Below are positions 51,464 through 59,806 of a stretch of DNA of 64,000 nucleotides, one piece after another. Position 1 is the first letter of the stretch, and the number at the start of each line of letters is the position of its first letter. This DNA comes from CAILZL01 sp050181835 (GTDB lineage Bacteria; Pseudomonadota; Gammaproteobacteria; Steroidobacterales; Steroidobacteraceae), in the NCBI GenBank assembly GCA_050181835.1, contig JBFXCU010000013.1:1-64000 (forward strand), in the 5' to 3' direction. A program made the translations under genes and the position numbers. The notes under the pieces were generated by a model. The model saw nothing but the letters and a program-made list of their open reading frames with translations. It was not told where the DNA came from and searched no databases.

Positions 51464-51994
51464 ATGTACTGCCCCTTCTGTACTCACGAAGAAACCAAAG
51501 TGATTGACTCTCGCCTGGCAGGCGAGGGCCAACAAATTCGTCGTCGGCGTGAATGTCTGCAATGTGGCGAACGGTTCACCACATTTGAAACCGCTGAACT
51601 GGTGATGCCGCGCGTGGTAAAAAGTGATGCGCGGCGTGAGCCATTCGATGAGCAAAAGCTCAGAGGCAGTATGCTCAAAGCATTGGAAAAGCGTCCGGTC
51701 GCTGTTGAGTCCGTGGACGCGGCAGTGCTGCATATCTACAACAAACTGCGTGCGTTAGGTGAGAGGGAAGTTGCCGCCCGTGTAGTGGGTGAACTGGTAA
51801 TGGAAGAACTACGACACTTGGATGAAGTGGCGTATGTGCGCTTTGCATCGGTGTATCACAGCTTTCAGGATGTGGATGCATTTCGAGAAGAGATTGATCA
51901 ATTGCGGCGGCAGCAGCGTAAAAGCCAAGTGGAAGAGGCGCAGTTGCCATTATGGGATGGCGTCAGTGCATCTAAACCAAAATCACAGCGCTGA
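51464..51994 (+). CDS. nrdR: Transcriptional repressor NrdR
   Basis: NrdR represses ribonucleotide reductase operons in response to ATP/dATP. It has an N-terminal zinc ribbon with CPFC and CLQCGERFTTFE, and an ATP-cone domain (VVKSDARREPFDEQKLRGSM onward). At 176 residues it is about 25 longer than E. coli NrdR, because of a polar Gln/Arg/Lys-rich C-terminal tail. It lies 58 bases after glyA and 5 bases before ribD. Confidence 0.96.
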   Translation: MYCPFCTHEETKVIDSRLAGEGQQIRRRRECLQCGERFTTFETAELVMPRVVKSDARREPFDEQKLRGSMLKALEKRPVAVESVDAAVLHIYNKLRALGEREVAARVVGELVMEELRHLDEVAYVRFASVYHSFQDVDAFREEIDQLRRQQRKSQVEEAQLPLWDGVSASKPKSQR

Positions 51995-51999
51995 GCCTC

Positions 52000-53082
52000 A
52001 TGTTCACTGCTACTGATTACGCCCTAATGGAACGCGCGCTACATCTGGCGCAGCGCGGCTTGTATACCACTGATCCCAACCCCAGAGTTGGCTGCGTGCT
52101 GGTTTGCGATGGCGCAGTAATTGGCGAGGCATGGCATCACAAAGCTGGTGAGCCACATGCGGAAGTGCTGGCGTTGGAGCAGGCAGGTGAGCTTGCGCGC
52201 GGCGCGACTGCCTATGTCACGCTGGAACCTTGCAGTCATTACGGCCGCACACCACCCTGTGCAGATGCATTGATCGCAGCAGGTATCAAGTGCGTGGTAA
52301 TCGCTGCAACAGATCCTAATCCGTTAGTGCATGGTCAAGGCGTGGCCAAGTTGCGTGCAGCGGGGGTCACTGTGGAAGTGGGGTTGTTGCAAGCGCAAGC
52401 TGAGATACTTAATGTAGGTTTTAATAAACGCATGCAAACTGGCTTGCCGTTGGTGCGAGTGAAGTTGGCGGCAAGTCTGGATGGCCGCACTGCATTGGCG
52501 AATGGAGTGAGTCAATGGCTGAGCAACGAACAGTCACGTGCCGATGTACAGCATTGGCGGGCACGTAGCTCGGCGATATTGACAGGTGTGGGTACGCTAC
52601 TGGCTGATGACCCGCAACTGAGTGTTCGGGCCAATGACATCAATATGCTGGGGCGACAACCACTGCGCGTTATCTGCGATTCGCAACTACGCACTCCAGC
52701 AACCGCGCGAGCCATACAGGAAGCGGGTGCAGTCATTTATACAGCGATTGAACCGCAGGCACGGGGTGCGGCTGAAGTAATGCAAGTACCAACTGATCCG
52801 CACGGTGGTGTTGACTTGTTATCAGTGTTACGCGATCTAGCCAAACGCGGTTGCAATGAGGTGCTGGTAGAGGCGGGAGGCGTATTGAGTGGCCGCTTAT
52901 TTGAGCAACACTTGGTCGATGAGTTGCTGCTGTACGTGGCACCGGTGCTGTTAGGGCCAGATGCGCGTGCGCTGTTACAACTGCCACTGCTGGTCAGTAT
53001 GCAGCAACGTAGTGAGCTGGATTTACTGGATATGCAGTCCATTGGTTCTGATGTGCGGCTGCACTATCAAGTGAAGGGGTAG
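52000..53082 (+). CDS. ribD: Bifunctional riboflavin deaminase/reductase
   Basis: RibD performs the deamination and side-chain reduction steps after GTP ring opening in riboflavin synthesis. The N-terminal deaminase has the zinc motif PHAEVLAL and EPCSHYGRTPPCADAL. The C-terminal reductase (about 150-360) has VKLAASLDGRTAL and EVLVEAGGVLSGRLFE. The length of 360 residues is normal. It is followed 2 bases later by ribE. Confidence 0.97.
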   Translation: MFTATDYALMERALHLAQRGLYTTDPNPRVGCVLVCDGAVIGEAWHHKAGEPHAEVLALEQAGELARGATAYVTLEPCSHYGRTPPCADALIAAGIKCVVIAATDPNPLVHGQGVAKLRAAGVTVEVGLLQAQAEILNVGFNKRMQTGLPLVRVKLAASLDGRTALANGVSQWLSNEQSRADVQHWRARSSAILTGVGTLLADDPQLSVRANDINMLGRQPLRVICDSQLRTPATARAIQEAGAVIYTAIEPQARGAAEVMQVPTDPHGGVDLLSVLRDLAKRGCNEVLVEAGGVLSGRLFEQHLVDELLLYVAPVLLGPDARALLQLPLLVSMQQRSELDLLDMQSIGSDVRLHYQVKG

Positions 53083-53084
53083 CT

Positions 53085-53693
53085 GTGTTTACAGGTATTA
53101 TTCAGCGAGTTGGCACAGTGCGTAGCGTCACACAGAAAAATGGTGACGCAGCAATGGTGTTTGCAGTGGGTGAAGGCTTTCTGCAACAAACAAAACTGGG
53201 CGACAGCATCGCAGTGAATGGGTGTTGTTTGACCGTGACGCAACTGTGGCCGGATGCCTTTGCTGCCGATGTGTCGCGTGAATCACTTGACGTAACCAGC
53301 TTAAAGAACTGGCAAGCCGAACGTCAGGTCAATCTGGAAAAGGCGCTGTGTGCCGGTGAAGCGTTGGGTGGACACTATGTGACGGGCCATGTTGATGCGG
53401 TTGGACACGTGCAGGCTCGTCATGACGATGCCCGTTCAGTACGTATGTGCTTTGCTACGCCAGTTAACTTGGGACGCTACATTGCCAAAAAGGGTTCGAT
53501 CACTGTTGACGGTGTGAGTCTTACGGTCAATGAGGTGGGTGATGCTGCCGATCATAGCTGGTTTGAAGTGAATCTGGTGCCACACACCTTGGCTGTTACC
53601 GTGCTCAATACCTACGTGGCAGGCACTGAAGTCAATCTTGAAATCGATATCATCGCGCGCTACTTCGAGCGTGCACAGCAGACAGAGAAGTAA
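53085..53693 (+). CDS. ribE: Riboflavin synthase, alpha subunit
   Basis: The enzyme dismutates two 6,7-dimethyl-8-ribityllumazine molecules to riboflavin. The 202-residue protein starts MFTGIIQRVGTVRSV and repeats a lumazine-binding beta-barrel twice (VNGCCLTV in the first, VDGVSLTVNEVG in the second; GGHYVTGHVD between). The start codon is GTG (53085), with AAGGGG five bases upstream. It is 2 bases from ribB. Confidence 0.97.
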   Translation: MFTGIIQRVGTVRSVTQKNGDAAMVFAVGEGFLQQTKLGDSIAVNGCCLTVTQLWPDAFAADVSRESLDVTSLKNWQAERQVNLEKALCAGEALGGHYVTGHVDAVGHVQARHDDARSVRMCFATPVNLGRYIAKKGSITVDGVSLTVNEVGDAADHSWFEVNLVPHTLAVTVLNTYVAGTEVNLEIDIIARYFERAQQTEK

Positions 53694-53695
53694 CA

Positions 53696-54799
53696 ATGAT
53701 TCCAAGTGAAAAATTAAGCAGCGTTGACGAGATTCTGGCTGACCTACGCGCTGGCAAGATGGTTGTAATCATGGATGACGAAGATCGCGAAAATGAAGGC
53801 GATTTGTTGATGGCTGCTGAATTGGTGCGACCTGAAGATATTAACTTCATGGCGCGCTACGGTCGTGGTTTAATTTGCCTGACTTTGACCAGAGAGCGTT
53901 GTAAGCAGCTGCGGTTGCCGTTGATGGTGTCGGGCACGGACTCTGATCATCGCACCAACTTTACGCTGTCAATAGAAGCTGCTGAAGGTATAACCACCGG
54001 GATTTCCGCACGCGACCGAGCGCAGACCGTGCTTGCCGCAGTGAAGGCCAACGCCAAACCGGAAGATCTGCGTCAACCCGGACATATCTTTCCGGTGATG
54101 GCCCAACCTGGTGGCGTGCTGACGCGTGCCGGACATACCGAAGCAGGTTGTGATCTGGCGCGGTTGGCGGGGTTGTCGCCCGCATCCGTGATCGTCGAGA
54201 TCATGAATGATGATGGCACCATGGCCCGTCGTCCTGATCTGGAAACGTTCGCTGCGGAACATGGTTTGAAAATCGGCACCATTGCCGACTTGATTCGTTA
54301 TCGCATTGATAAAGAGAGTTCGGTCGAACGCATTGCCGAACAGCAAATTGACACTGATTTCGGCCCCTTCCGCATGGTGTGCTATGAAGATCATGTCAAT
54401 CGCATCGTGCACATTGCCTTGGTACGTGGCACTCCTGATAAGGTGGATGCGCCACTGGTGCGCGTGCATCTCAAAGACACGCTGCGTGACTTGGTGGGCG
54501 TGCATGAGGCCAAGCTTGGCTGGCCGTTGCGAGCGGCGATGCAGCGTATTGCGGCTGAAGGCACCGGCGTCATTGTATTGCTGCGACCCAACGAGGCGCC
54601 ACGAGACCTGATGGAGGCGGTGACTCGTTTAGGCAGTGATGATCCCCCGCATCCTGCTGCGGGTGTGTTACGTACCTACGGAATTGGTGCGCAAATTCTG
54701 CGTGATCTGGGTATTCACCGCATGCGGGTGTTGTCTGCCCCGCGACAATTGCAAGGCTTGGCCGGCTTCGATCTGGAAGTGGTGGGTTACGTGGAATAA
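53696..54799 (+). CDS. ribB: 3,4-dihydroxy-2-butanone 4-phosphate synthase with a degenerate GTP cyclohydrolase II-like half (RibBX type)
   Basis: The N-terminal half (about 1-205) is a complete RibB: DDEDRENEGDLLMAAE, DSDHRTNFTLSIEA, GHIFPVMAQPGGVLTRAGHT. The C-terminal half (about 208-367) has the RibA fold start but lacks the zinc site. Where RibA has the conserved Cys-x10-Cys-x-Cys, this protein reads VRVHLKDTLRDLVGVHEA, with no cysteine. It therefore should not open GTP; proteobacterial proteins of this kind have been named RibBX. An active ribA must lie elsewhere. The length is 367 residues. It follows ribE and precedes ribH. Confidence 0.93.
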   Translation: MIPSEKLSSVDEILADLRAGKMVVIMDDEDRENEGDLLMAAELVRPEDINFMARYGRGLICLTLTRERCKQLRLPLMVSGTDSDHRTNFTLSIEAAEGITTGISARDRAQTVLAAVKANAKPEDLRQPGHIFPVMAQPGGVLTRAGHTEAGCDLARLAGLSPASVIVEIMNDDGTMARRPDLETFAAEHGLKIGTIADLIRYRIDKESSVERIAEQQIDTDFGPFRMVCYEDHVNRIVHIALVRGTPDKVDAPLVRVHLKDTLRDLVGVHEAKLGWPLRAAMQRIAAEGTGVIVLLRPNEAPRDLMEAVTRLGSDDPPHPAAGVLRTYGIGAQILRDLGIHRMRVLSAPRQLQGLAGFDLEVVGYVE

Positions 54800-54905
54800 G
54801 TGAGCTGCAGCAAGCGGGCGGCGCTGTCGCCCGTTATACTGCGCGCCATCCTGCCGACCATGGCTGTCAGTCATGGCGAGCGCTTTTACAAATGCGGAGT
54901 CCCTT

Positions 54906-55397
54906 ATGGACGCGATCAAGACAATAGAAATCAAGACAATCGAAGGTGATTTGCTGGCGCGCGATCTAAAATTCGCGATTGTCGCCGCACGTTTTAATGA
55001 TTTTATTGTTGAATCTCTGGTAAAGGGAGCCATTGATACACTTAAGCGTCATGGTGCCAGCGAAAAAAATATTGAGCTGGTACGCGTGCCGGGTGCATTT
55101 GAATTGCCCCTGGCTGCCGGACGCTTGGCGGGCAGTAAGCAGTATCATGCCGTCATTGCTCTGGGCGCGGTTATCAAAGGCGCAACATCGCATTTCGACT
55201 ATGTATGTGGTGAATGCGCTAGTGGCTTGTCACGGGTAGCACAACAAACTGGTGTGCCAGTGGCGTTTGGGGTGCTGACCACCGACACCATTGAGCAAGC
55301 TATTGAGCGTGCCGGTACCAAAGCGGGTAACAAAGGTGCAGATGCAGCCTTGGTTGCTATTGAGATGGCAAACTTGTTGTCACGTCTGGATAAATAA
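54906..55397 (+). CDS. ribH: 6,7-dimethyl-8-ribityllumazine synthase
   Basis: RibH condenses 3,4-dihydroxy-2-butanone 4-phosphate with the ribitylaminouracil from RibD. The 163-residue product shows FAIVAARFNDFIVESLVKGA, VPGAFELPLAAGRLA, VIALGAVIKGATSHFDYVC (catalytic His) and VPVAFGVLTTDTIEQA. ATG 54906 has GGAG 8 bases upstream; an in-frame ATG at 54873 is disfavoured. Its stop overlaps the nusB ATG by one base. Confidence 0.97.
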   Translation: MDAIKTIEIKTIEGDLLARDLKFAIVAARFNDFIVESLVKGAIDTLKRHGASEKNIELVRVPGAFELPLAAGRLAGSKQYHAVIALGAVIKGATSHFDYVCGECASGLSRVAQQTGVPVAFGVLTTDTIEQAIERAGTKAGNKGADAALVAIEMANLLSRLDK

Positions 55398-55909
55398 TGT
55401 CCGACACAGATAGCAATCCGGTAGAGCAGCCAAAAACATCGTTTACCGAGCCTAGAAAAAAACCACGCAGACTTAACTCCCCGCGTGCCAGAACTCAGGC
55501 ACGACGCTGCGTAATGCAGGCGCTGTATCAATGGCAAATGACTGAGTACAGCAGCACGGAAATTCTGGCGCAGTTCATGCAGCGCGATGAATACAAGACC
55601 GCTGATCCTGACTATTTTCAGGAGTTGTTGGTAGGTGCCATTGATGGTCATCAGATGTTATCAGCACGGGTCAGTGAATTTGCTGATCGTCCTTGGGTGC
55701 AGATGGATCCGATTGAGCGCGCCGTGTTGTTGCTTGGAATGTATGAACTGGTGAATAGGCTGGATGTGCCGTATCGCGTGGTAGTGAATGAAGCGGTGGA
55801 GTTGACCAAACAATTTGGTGCCACCGATGGTTATAAATACATCAATGCCTTATTGGATCGTGTGGCACGTGAAATTCGTGCTGGCGAGCGCCGGAATTTG
55901 CGTAGTTAG
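55397..55909 (+). CDS. nusB: Transcription antitermination factor NusB
   Basis: NusB with NusE binds boxA RNA and supports rRNA antitermination. The 170-residue protein has a basic N-terminal extension of about 30 residues before the core RARTQARRCVMQALYQWQMT, and FADRPWVQMDPIERAVLLLG, VVNEAVELTKQFGATDGYKYINALLDRVA. Overlap with ribH (TAATG) suggests coupling. thiL follows after 67 bases. Confidence 0.96.
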   Translation: MSDTDSNPVEQPKTSFTEPRKKPRRLNSPRARTQARRCVMQALYQWQMTEYSSTEILAQFMQRDEYKTADPDYFQELLVGAIDGHQMLSARVSEFADRPWVQMDPIERAVLLLGMYELVNRLDVPYRVVVNEAVELTKQFGATDGYKYINALLDRVAREIRAGERRNLRS

Positions 55910-55976
55910 AGTAGGTATGTGCAGCCGGTCGTGATGGTTAAGTCAGAACATCTAACCTACACGGAAGAACCAACCC

Positions 55977-56942
55977 TTGGGTGAATTCGATCTCATTAAG
56001 CGTTATTTCACTCCCACCGGCTATTCAGCCGATGTCTTGTTGGGTGTGGGTGATGATGCAGCAGTGCTGGCCGTGCCAGATGGATATCGATTGGTAACTG
56101 CGGTCGATACCCTCGTTGCAGGCGCACATTTTCCGCTTGATACCGCTGCGGCAGATATAGCTTACCGAGCCTTGGCAGTAAACCTGAGCGATATGGCTGC
56201 CATGGGAGCCAAACCGCAGTGGTTCACGCTGTCATTGTGCATACCGGATGCGAATGAAAGTTGGTTGTCCGAGTTTGCTAACAGCCTGCAACAGTTGGCA
56301 GCTCGTTACGATGTACAACTGGTTGGTGGCGATACCGTAAAAGGACCACTAACTATTTCAGTGCAAATACTGGGGTTAGTGGAGCAGGATCAGTGGCTAA
56401 CGCGTGCGGCCGCCCAACCTGGCGACGTGGTGTTCGTTTCGGGCGTGCCGGGTGAAGCAGCCGGCGGCTTGCAGTTACTACTGCAGTCTGACTTGCGAGC
56501 AGAAGAACATCATCGGCAGCAACTTTTGGAACGATTCTATCGACCAACTCCACGTATTGAACTGGGATTGATGTTGTCCACGTTAGCCAGTGCGGCCATG
56601 GATGTATCTGATGGTTTGTTGACCGATTTGCGCAAGCTATGTGCAGCCAGCCAGTGTGGTGCACGCGTGCAGCTGGAGTCGTTGCCACAGTCTGCGGCAC
56701 TGGTAAACGTGTTTGGTACATCACTGGCGGAGCATTACGCCTTGCAGGGCGGTGATGATTATGAACTGCTGTTTACGGTACCAAGCGAAAAGCTGTTGCG
56801 CGTGGAGGCGGCAATTGCCGACCTTGGTGTGTTGTGTACACCGATAGGGCGCATTGTGAGTGAGCCAACAGTACAGTGCTATCGTGGCAATGCTACCAGT
56901 CCCATCGTTGATTCAGGTTTTGATCACTTTGCCGATACATGA
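55977..56942 (+). CDS. thiL: Thiamine-monophosphate kinase
   Basis: ThiL phosphorylates thiamine monophosphate to thiamine diphosphate. The 321-residue protein of the PurM/ThiL fold starts MGEFDLIKRYFTP, with LLGVGDDAAVLAVP, VDTLVAGAHFP, LAVNLSDMAAMGAKP (metal-binding Asp), and LVGGDTVKGP. The start codon is TTG (55977), with GGAAG about 8 bases upstream and the family N-terminus following exactly. pgpA starts 6 bases after its stop. Confidence 0.95.
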   Translation: MGEFDLIKRYFTPTGYSADVLLGVGDDAAVLAVPDGYRLVTAVDTLVAGAHFPLDTAAADIAYRALAVNLSDMAAMGAKPQWFTLSLCIPDANESWLSEFANSLQQLAARYDVQLVGGDTVKGPLTISVQILGLVEQDQWLTRAAAQPGDVVFVSGVPGEAAGGLQLLLQSDLRAEEHHRQQLLERFYRPTPRIELGLMLSTLASAAMDVSDGLLTDLRKLCAASQCGARVQLESLPQSAALVNVFGTSLAEHYALQGGDDYELLFTVPSEKLLRVEAAIADLGVLCTPIGRIVSEPTVQCYRGNATSPIVDSGFDHFADT

Positions 56943-56948
56943 AATGCC

Positions 56949-57428
56949 ATGCGATTCAGTGCTGACCCAAAGATAATTTTGCGTGATCCGGTGCATTTGC
57001 TAGCTTTTGGCTTTGGCTCTGGCTTGAGTCCAAAAGCGCCGGGTACCATGGGTACGATTGTCGCGTTGCCATTGGTGTATCTGTTAATGCAATGGCCATT
57101 ATGGATTTACTTATGTTGCATACTTATGTTGAGTGTTATCGGTATTTATTTGTGTGGCGAGAGTGCGCGGCGATTGCATGCACATGATCACCCCGGCATT
57201 GTCTGGGATGAATTCGTAGGCATGGCGATCACTATGTTCGCAGTGCCGTTTAGCTGGTTGAATTTATTGCTCGGTTTTATCTTGTTTCGGTGCTTTGATA
57301 TTTTTAAACCATGGCCGATACGCGAGGCCGATCACAGACTGGCTGGTGGCCTGGGAATTATGCTGGACGACGTAATAGCAGGGATGTTTGCTTGCGTGTT
57401 GTTACACGGATTCATCAGTCTGGTTTAA
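56949..57428 (+). CDS. pgpA: Phosphatidylglycerophosphatase A
   Basis: PgpA dephosphorylates phosphatidylglycerophosphate in the inner membrane. The 159-residue protein shows FGFGSGLSPKAPGTMGTI, the acidic motif HDHPGIVWDEFVGM, FRCFDIFKPWPIREAD, and LDDVIAG, with about three to four hydrophobic segments. thiL-pgpA is a conserved pair. The kinase gene begins 20 bases downstream. Confidence 0.96.
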   Translation: MRFSADPKIILRDPVHLLAFGFGSGLSPKAPGTMGTIVALPLVYLLMQWPLWIYLCCILMLSVIGIYLCGESARRLHAHDHPGIVWDEFVGMAITMFAVPFSWLNLLLGFILFRCFDIFKPWPIREADHRLAGGLGIMLDDVIAGMFACVLLHGFISLV

Positions 57429-57448
57429 CATAGTTTTTCTGAGTACCT

Positions 57449-58801
57449 GTGAAAGCAATTCCCGCACTACATACAGTACATACCACTGCCGATCACCGGC
57501 CCAATAGCAAGTTGCCCGCTGCAACCACGGATCGGCCAATTGGGAAGATTGGCAAATACCTGATCGTCAACGAAGTGGGTAAGGGTAGTACTGGCGTCGT
57601 CTATCTTTCACACGATCCTTACTACCGTCGCGATGTGGCTATCAAGGTCTATAACATCGAAGCAAGTAACGCGGAAAAGGCACGTATCGCCCGCAAGATG
57701 TTTCTTTCAGAAGCGCACATGGTTGGCATGTTGCAGCATCCTAATATTCTGCCAATCTATGATGCCGGTGAAGAAAATGAATGTTGCTATATTGTTACCG
57801 AACATATTCATGGCGCGCGTACTCTGGCAGCATATTGTAAGCCGGATAATTTATTGCCCATTGAGGACGTAGTTGAAATAATTTACAAGTGCGCCAAGGC
57901 ATTGCACTACTCGCATAGTCGCGGTGTCATACATCGTGATATCAAGCCGTCCAATTTAATGCTGACCCAATCCAATGACGTACGCATCATCGACTTTGGT
58001 ATTGCGCTGGTGGCTGATTCGGATATTTCTCGTATCGAGGGTATTGCAGGTAGCCCCTCCTATATGTCTCCTGAGCAAGTTCAGTCTGAAGACCTGACCA
58101 ATCGCTCGGATATCTATTCACTCGGTGCCGTCATGTATGAGCTGTTGACGGGATACCGACCATTCCGTGCCAGCAATCTGTCTAAATTATTGCATCAGAT
58201 TGTGTTTGCGACCGCGCCACCGATCCACACAGTGCGTCCGGATATTCCCGAGTTGATTGAGGAAGTGGTGGCTAAGGCGCTACAGAAGGATCCTGGCAAA
58301 CGTTACCGTAATGGGTTGGAGTTTGCAGCTGAGCTGACTCGGGTTCACCAGCGGTTGCGTGAAGGTTCGGCAAAGCTGGATCGTCAGGAGCAGTTTTCGA
58401 TTTTACGTACCTTGAAGTTCTTCCATGATTTTTCGCATGCGGAAATCATGGAGGTAATACGGGCCAGTCAATGGCAGGACTATCAGGCTGACGAAGAAAT
58501 CGTGCGTGAAGGCGAAATGGATGATCGTTTCTACGTGATTGTATCGGGTACCGCTGCAGTGATGCGCAATGGCAATGTTGTGGGTCAGATCGACGCCGGT
58601 GATTGTTTTGGTGAAACCAGTTATTTGCGCGGTGCCAGGCGTATGGCGAGCATCAAGGCAGCAACCGATTTGACCTTGATGAAAGTCAGCTCAACCTTGA
58701 TTGAGCAGGCATCGGCTGCATGTCAGTTGCGTTTTAATAAAGTCTTTTTGCGCAACCTCATCGGACGCTTGCAAAGTAACGATGACAATAAGCGCCTCTA
58801 G
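57449..58801 (+). CDS. Ser/Thr protein kinase with C-terminal cyclic-nucleotide-binding domain
   Basis: The 450-residue soluble protein has a full eukaryotic-type kinase (about 35-300): VGKGSTGVVYLS glycine loop, AIKVYN lysine, HRDIKPSNLM with Asp164, DFGIAL, and SPSYMSPEQV. A Crp/PKA-type cyclic nucleotide domain follows (about 320-435) with the phosphate-binding cassette FGETSYLRGARRMASIKA, which keeps the Glu and Arg contacts. It has no DNA-binding helix-turn-helix. Control of kinase output by cAMP or another nucleotide is likely but unproven. The start codon is GTG (57449). It appears coupled with thiL-pgpA. Confidence 0.9.
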   Translation: MKAIPALHTVHTTADHRPNSKLPAATTDRPIGKIGKYLIVNEVGKGSTGVVYLSHDPYYRRDVAIKVYNIEASNAEKARIARKMFLSEAHMVGMLQHPNILPIYDAGEENECCYIVTEHIHGARTLAAYCKPDNLLPIEDVVEIIYKCAKALHYSHSRGVIHRDIKPSNLMLTQSNDVRIIDFGIALVADSDISRIEGIAGSPSYMSPEQVQSEDLTNRSDIYSLGAVMYELLTGYRPFRASNLSKLLHQIVFATAPPIHTVRPDIPELIEEVVAKALQKDPGKRYRNGLEFAAELTRVHQRLREGSAKLDRQEQFSILRTLKFFHDFSHAEIMEVIRASQWQDYQADEEIVREGEMDDRFYVIVSGTAAVMRNGNVVGQIDAGDCFGETSYLRGARRMASIKAATDLTLMKVSSTLIEQASAACQLRFNKVFLRNLIGRLQSNDDNKRL

Positions 58802-58810
58802 TTCGAGGCG
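58793..58810. terminator. Hairpin across the kinase stop codon
   Basis: CGCCTC (58793-58798) and GAGGCG (58805-58810) pair around TAGTTC, which contains the stop codon. No strong T-run follows on either strand, so termination is uncertain. Confidence 0.35.
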
Positions 58811-58829
58811 TTAATCGCGTCTCCGGCTG

Positions 58830-59075
58830 CTACTTTTCGATTTTCTCGAAATCCAGGCTGGGTTTGTCGCCTGGCCGAAAGTAGACATACTGTTCACTCA
58901 TGCCAGCCAGTGCCACGTCACGTTCTGCCGCGCTGACGAACCAATGCTCGCGCTGCCAGCCGTTACCCACCAAATTACGGAATGGATCTGAACTCCGCAC
59001 TTTAACCTTAATGCCAAAGTTCTTTTCAGAGGGCAGGGGTGTGACCAGGTTATGTGCCTGACAGATAGAAGACAT
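58830..59075 (-). CDS. Small protein of unknown function
   Basis: An 81-residue reading frame begins MSSICQAHNLVTPLPSEKNF and contains NGWQREHWFVSAAERDVALA and VYFRPGDKPSLDFEKIEK. It has no signal peptide or membrane segment, and I do not recognise the family. The composition looks like a real protein (balanced charge, Trp, Tyr). It fits between two genes with little overlap: its 5' end is 60 bases from the msrA start on the opposite strand. TTG 59087 would add four residues. Confidence 0.55.
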   Translation of the reverse strand: MSSICQAHNLVTPLPSEKNFGIKVKVRSSDPFRNLVGNGWQREHWFVSAAERDVALAGMSEQYVYFRPGDKPSLDFEKIEK

Positions 59076-59134
59076 GTTGCTTGCCAAGGGTAGAAATGAC
59101 AGAGCACTATTCTAGCCTAACCGGAGCCACTACC

Positions 59135-59791
59135 ATGTTTCTCAATACTAAAAAGCTCACTCTGCCAACGCCGCAACAGGCGTTGCCGGGGCGGGTTCAG
59201 GCGATGGCCGTGCCAGCCAAACACTTTGTTAATGGCAATGCACTGATGCCTCCCTTTCCTCCACAAATGCAATTGGCGCTGTTTGGTTTAGGATGCTTCT
59301 GGGGTGCGGAACGGGTGTTCTGGCAGCAGCCGGGTGTCTTCAGTACGGCAGTGGGTTACGCTGCTGGCATCACCCCTAATCCACTTTATGAAGAGGTGTG
59401 CACTGGTTTGACCGGGCACAATGAAGTGGTGCAGGTAGTGTTCGATCCACAAGCGGTCACGTATGCACGGCTATTGAAAGTGTTCTGGGAGTCTCACGAT
59501 CCAACTCAAGGAATGCGTCAGGGTAATGATCGTGGCACTCAATATCGCTCTGGTATTTACGTATTCAGTGACGAACAGCGCAAACTGGCTGAACACAGCC
59601 GTACTGCTTACGGCCAGATTCTGCGGCACGCAGGGCGCGGTGTAATTACCACAGAAATCCTTGATGCACCTGCCTTTTACTTTGCCGAAGGCGATCATCA
59701 GCAGTATTTGGCCAAAAACCCGCAAGGCTACTGCGGTTTGGGTGGTACGGGTCTTAGCTGCCCAGTCGGTGTCAGTGCAACGGGCAGCTAG
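59135..59791 (+). CDS. msrA: Peptide methionine (S)-S-oxide reductase
   Basis: MsrA reduces S-epimers of methionine sulfoxide in cytoplasmic proteins. The active-site GLGCFWGAERVFW has Cys54, the resolving cysteines are Cys200 (GYCGLGG) and Cys209 (LSCPVG), and YEEVCTGLTGHNEVV and DRGTQYRSGIYV are conserved. The 218 residues include the N-terminal extension common to E. coli-type MsrA. ATG 59135 has CGGAG 8 bases upstream; a frame from 59081 is rejected. With msrPQ, the window has both cytoplasmic and periplasmic repair. Confidence 0.96.
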   Translation: MFLNTKKLTLPTPQQALPGRVQAMAVPAKHFVNGNALMPPFPPQMQLALFGLGCFWGAERVFWQQPGVFSTAVGYAAGITPNPLYEEVCTGLTGHNEVVQVVFDPQAVTYARLLKVFWESHDPTQGMRQGNDRGTQYRSGIYVFSDEQRKLAEHSRTAYGQILRHAGRGVITTEILDAPAFYFAEGDHQQYLAKNPQGYCGLGGTGLSCPVGVSATGS

Positions 59792-59806
59792 CCTCACCTA
59801 ACCCGC

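Noticed and set aside
53600..54905. FMN riboswitch for the rib genes
   Set aside because: The genes are 2-3 bases apart, and the 106-base gap before ribH has no FMN-element motifs that I could recognise.
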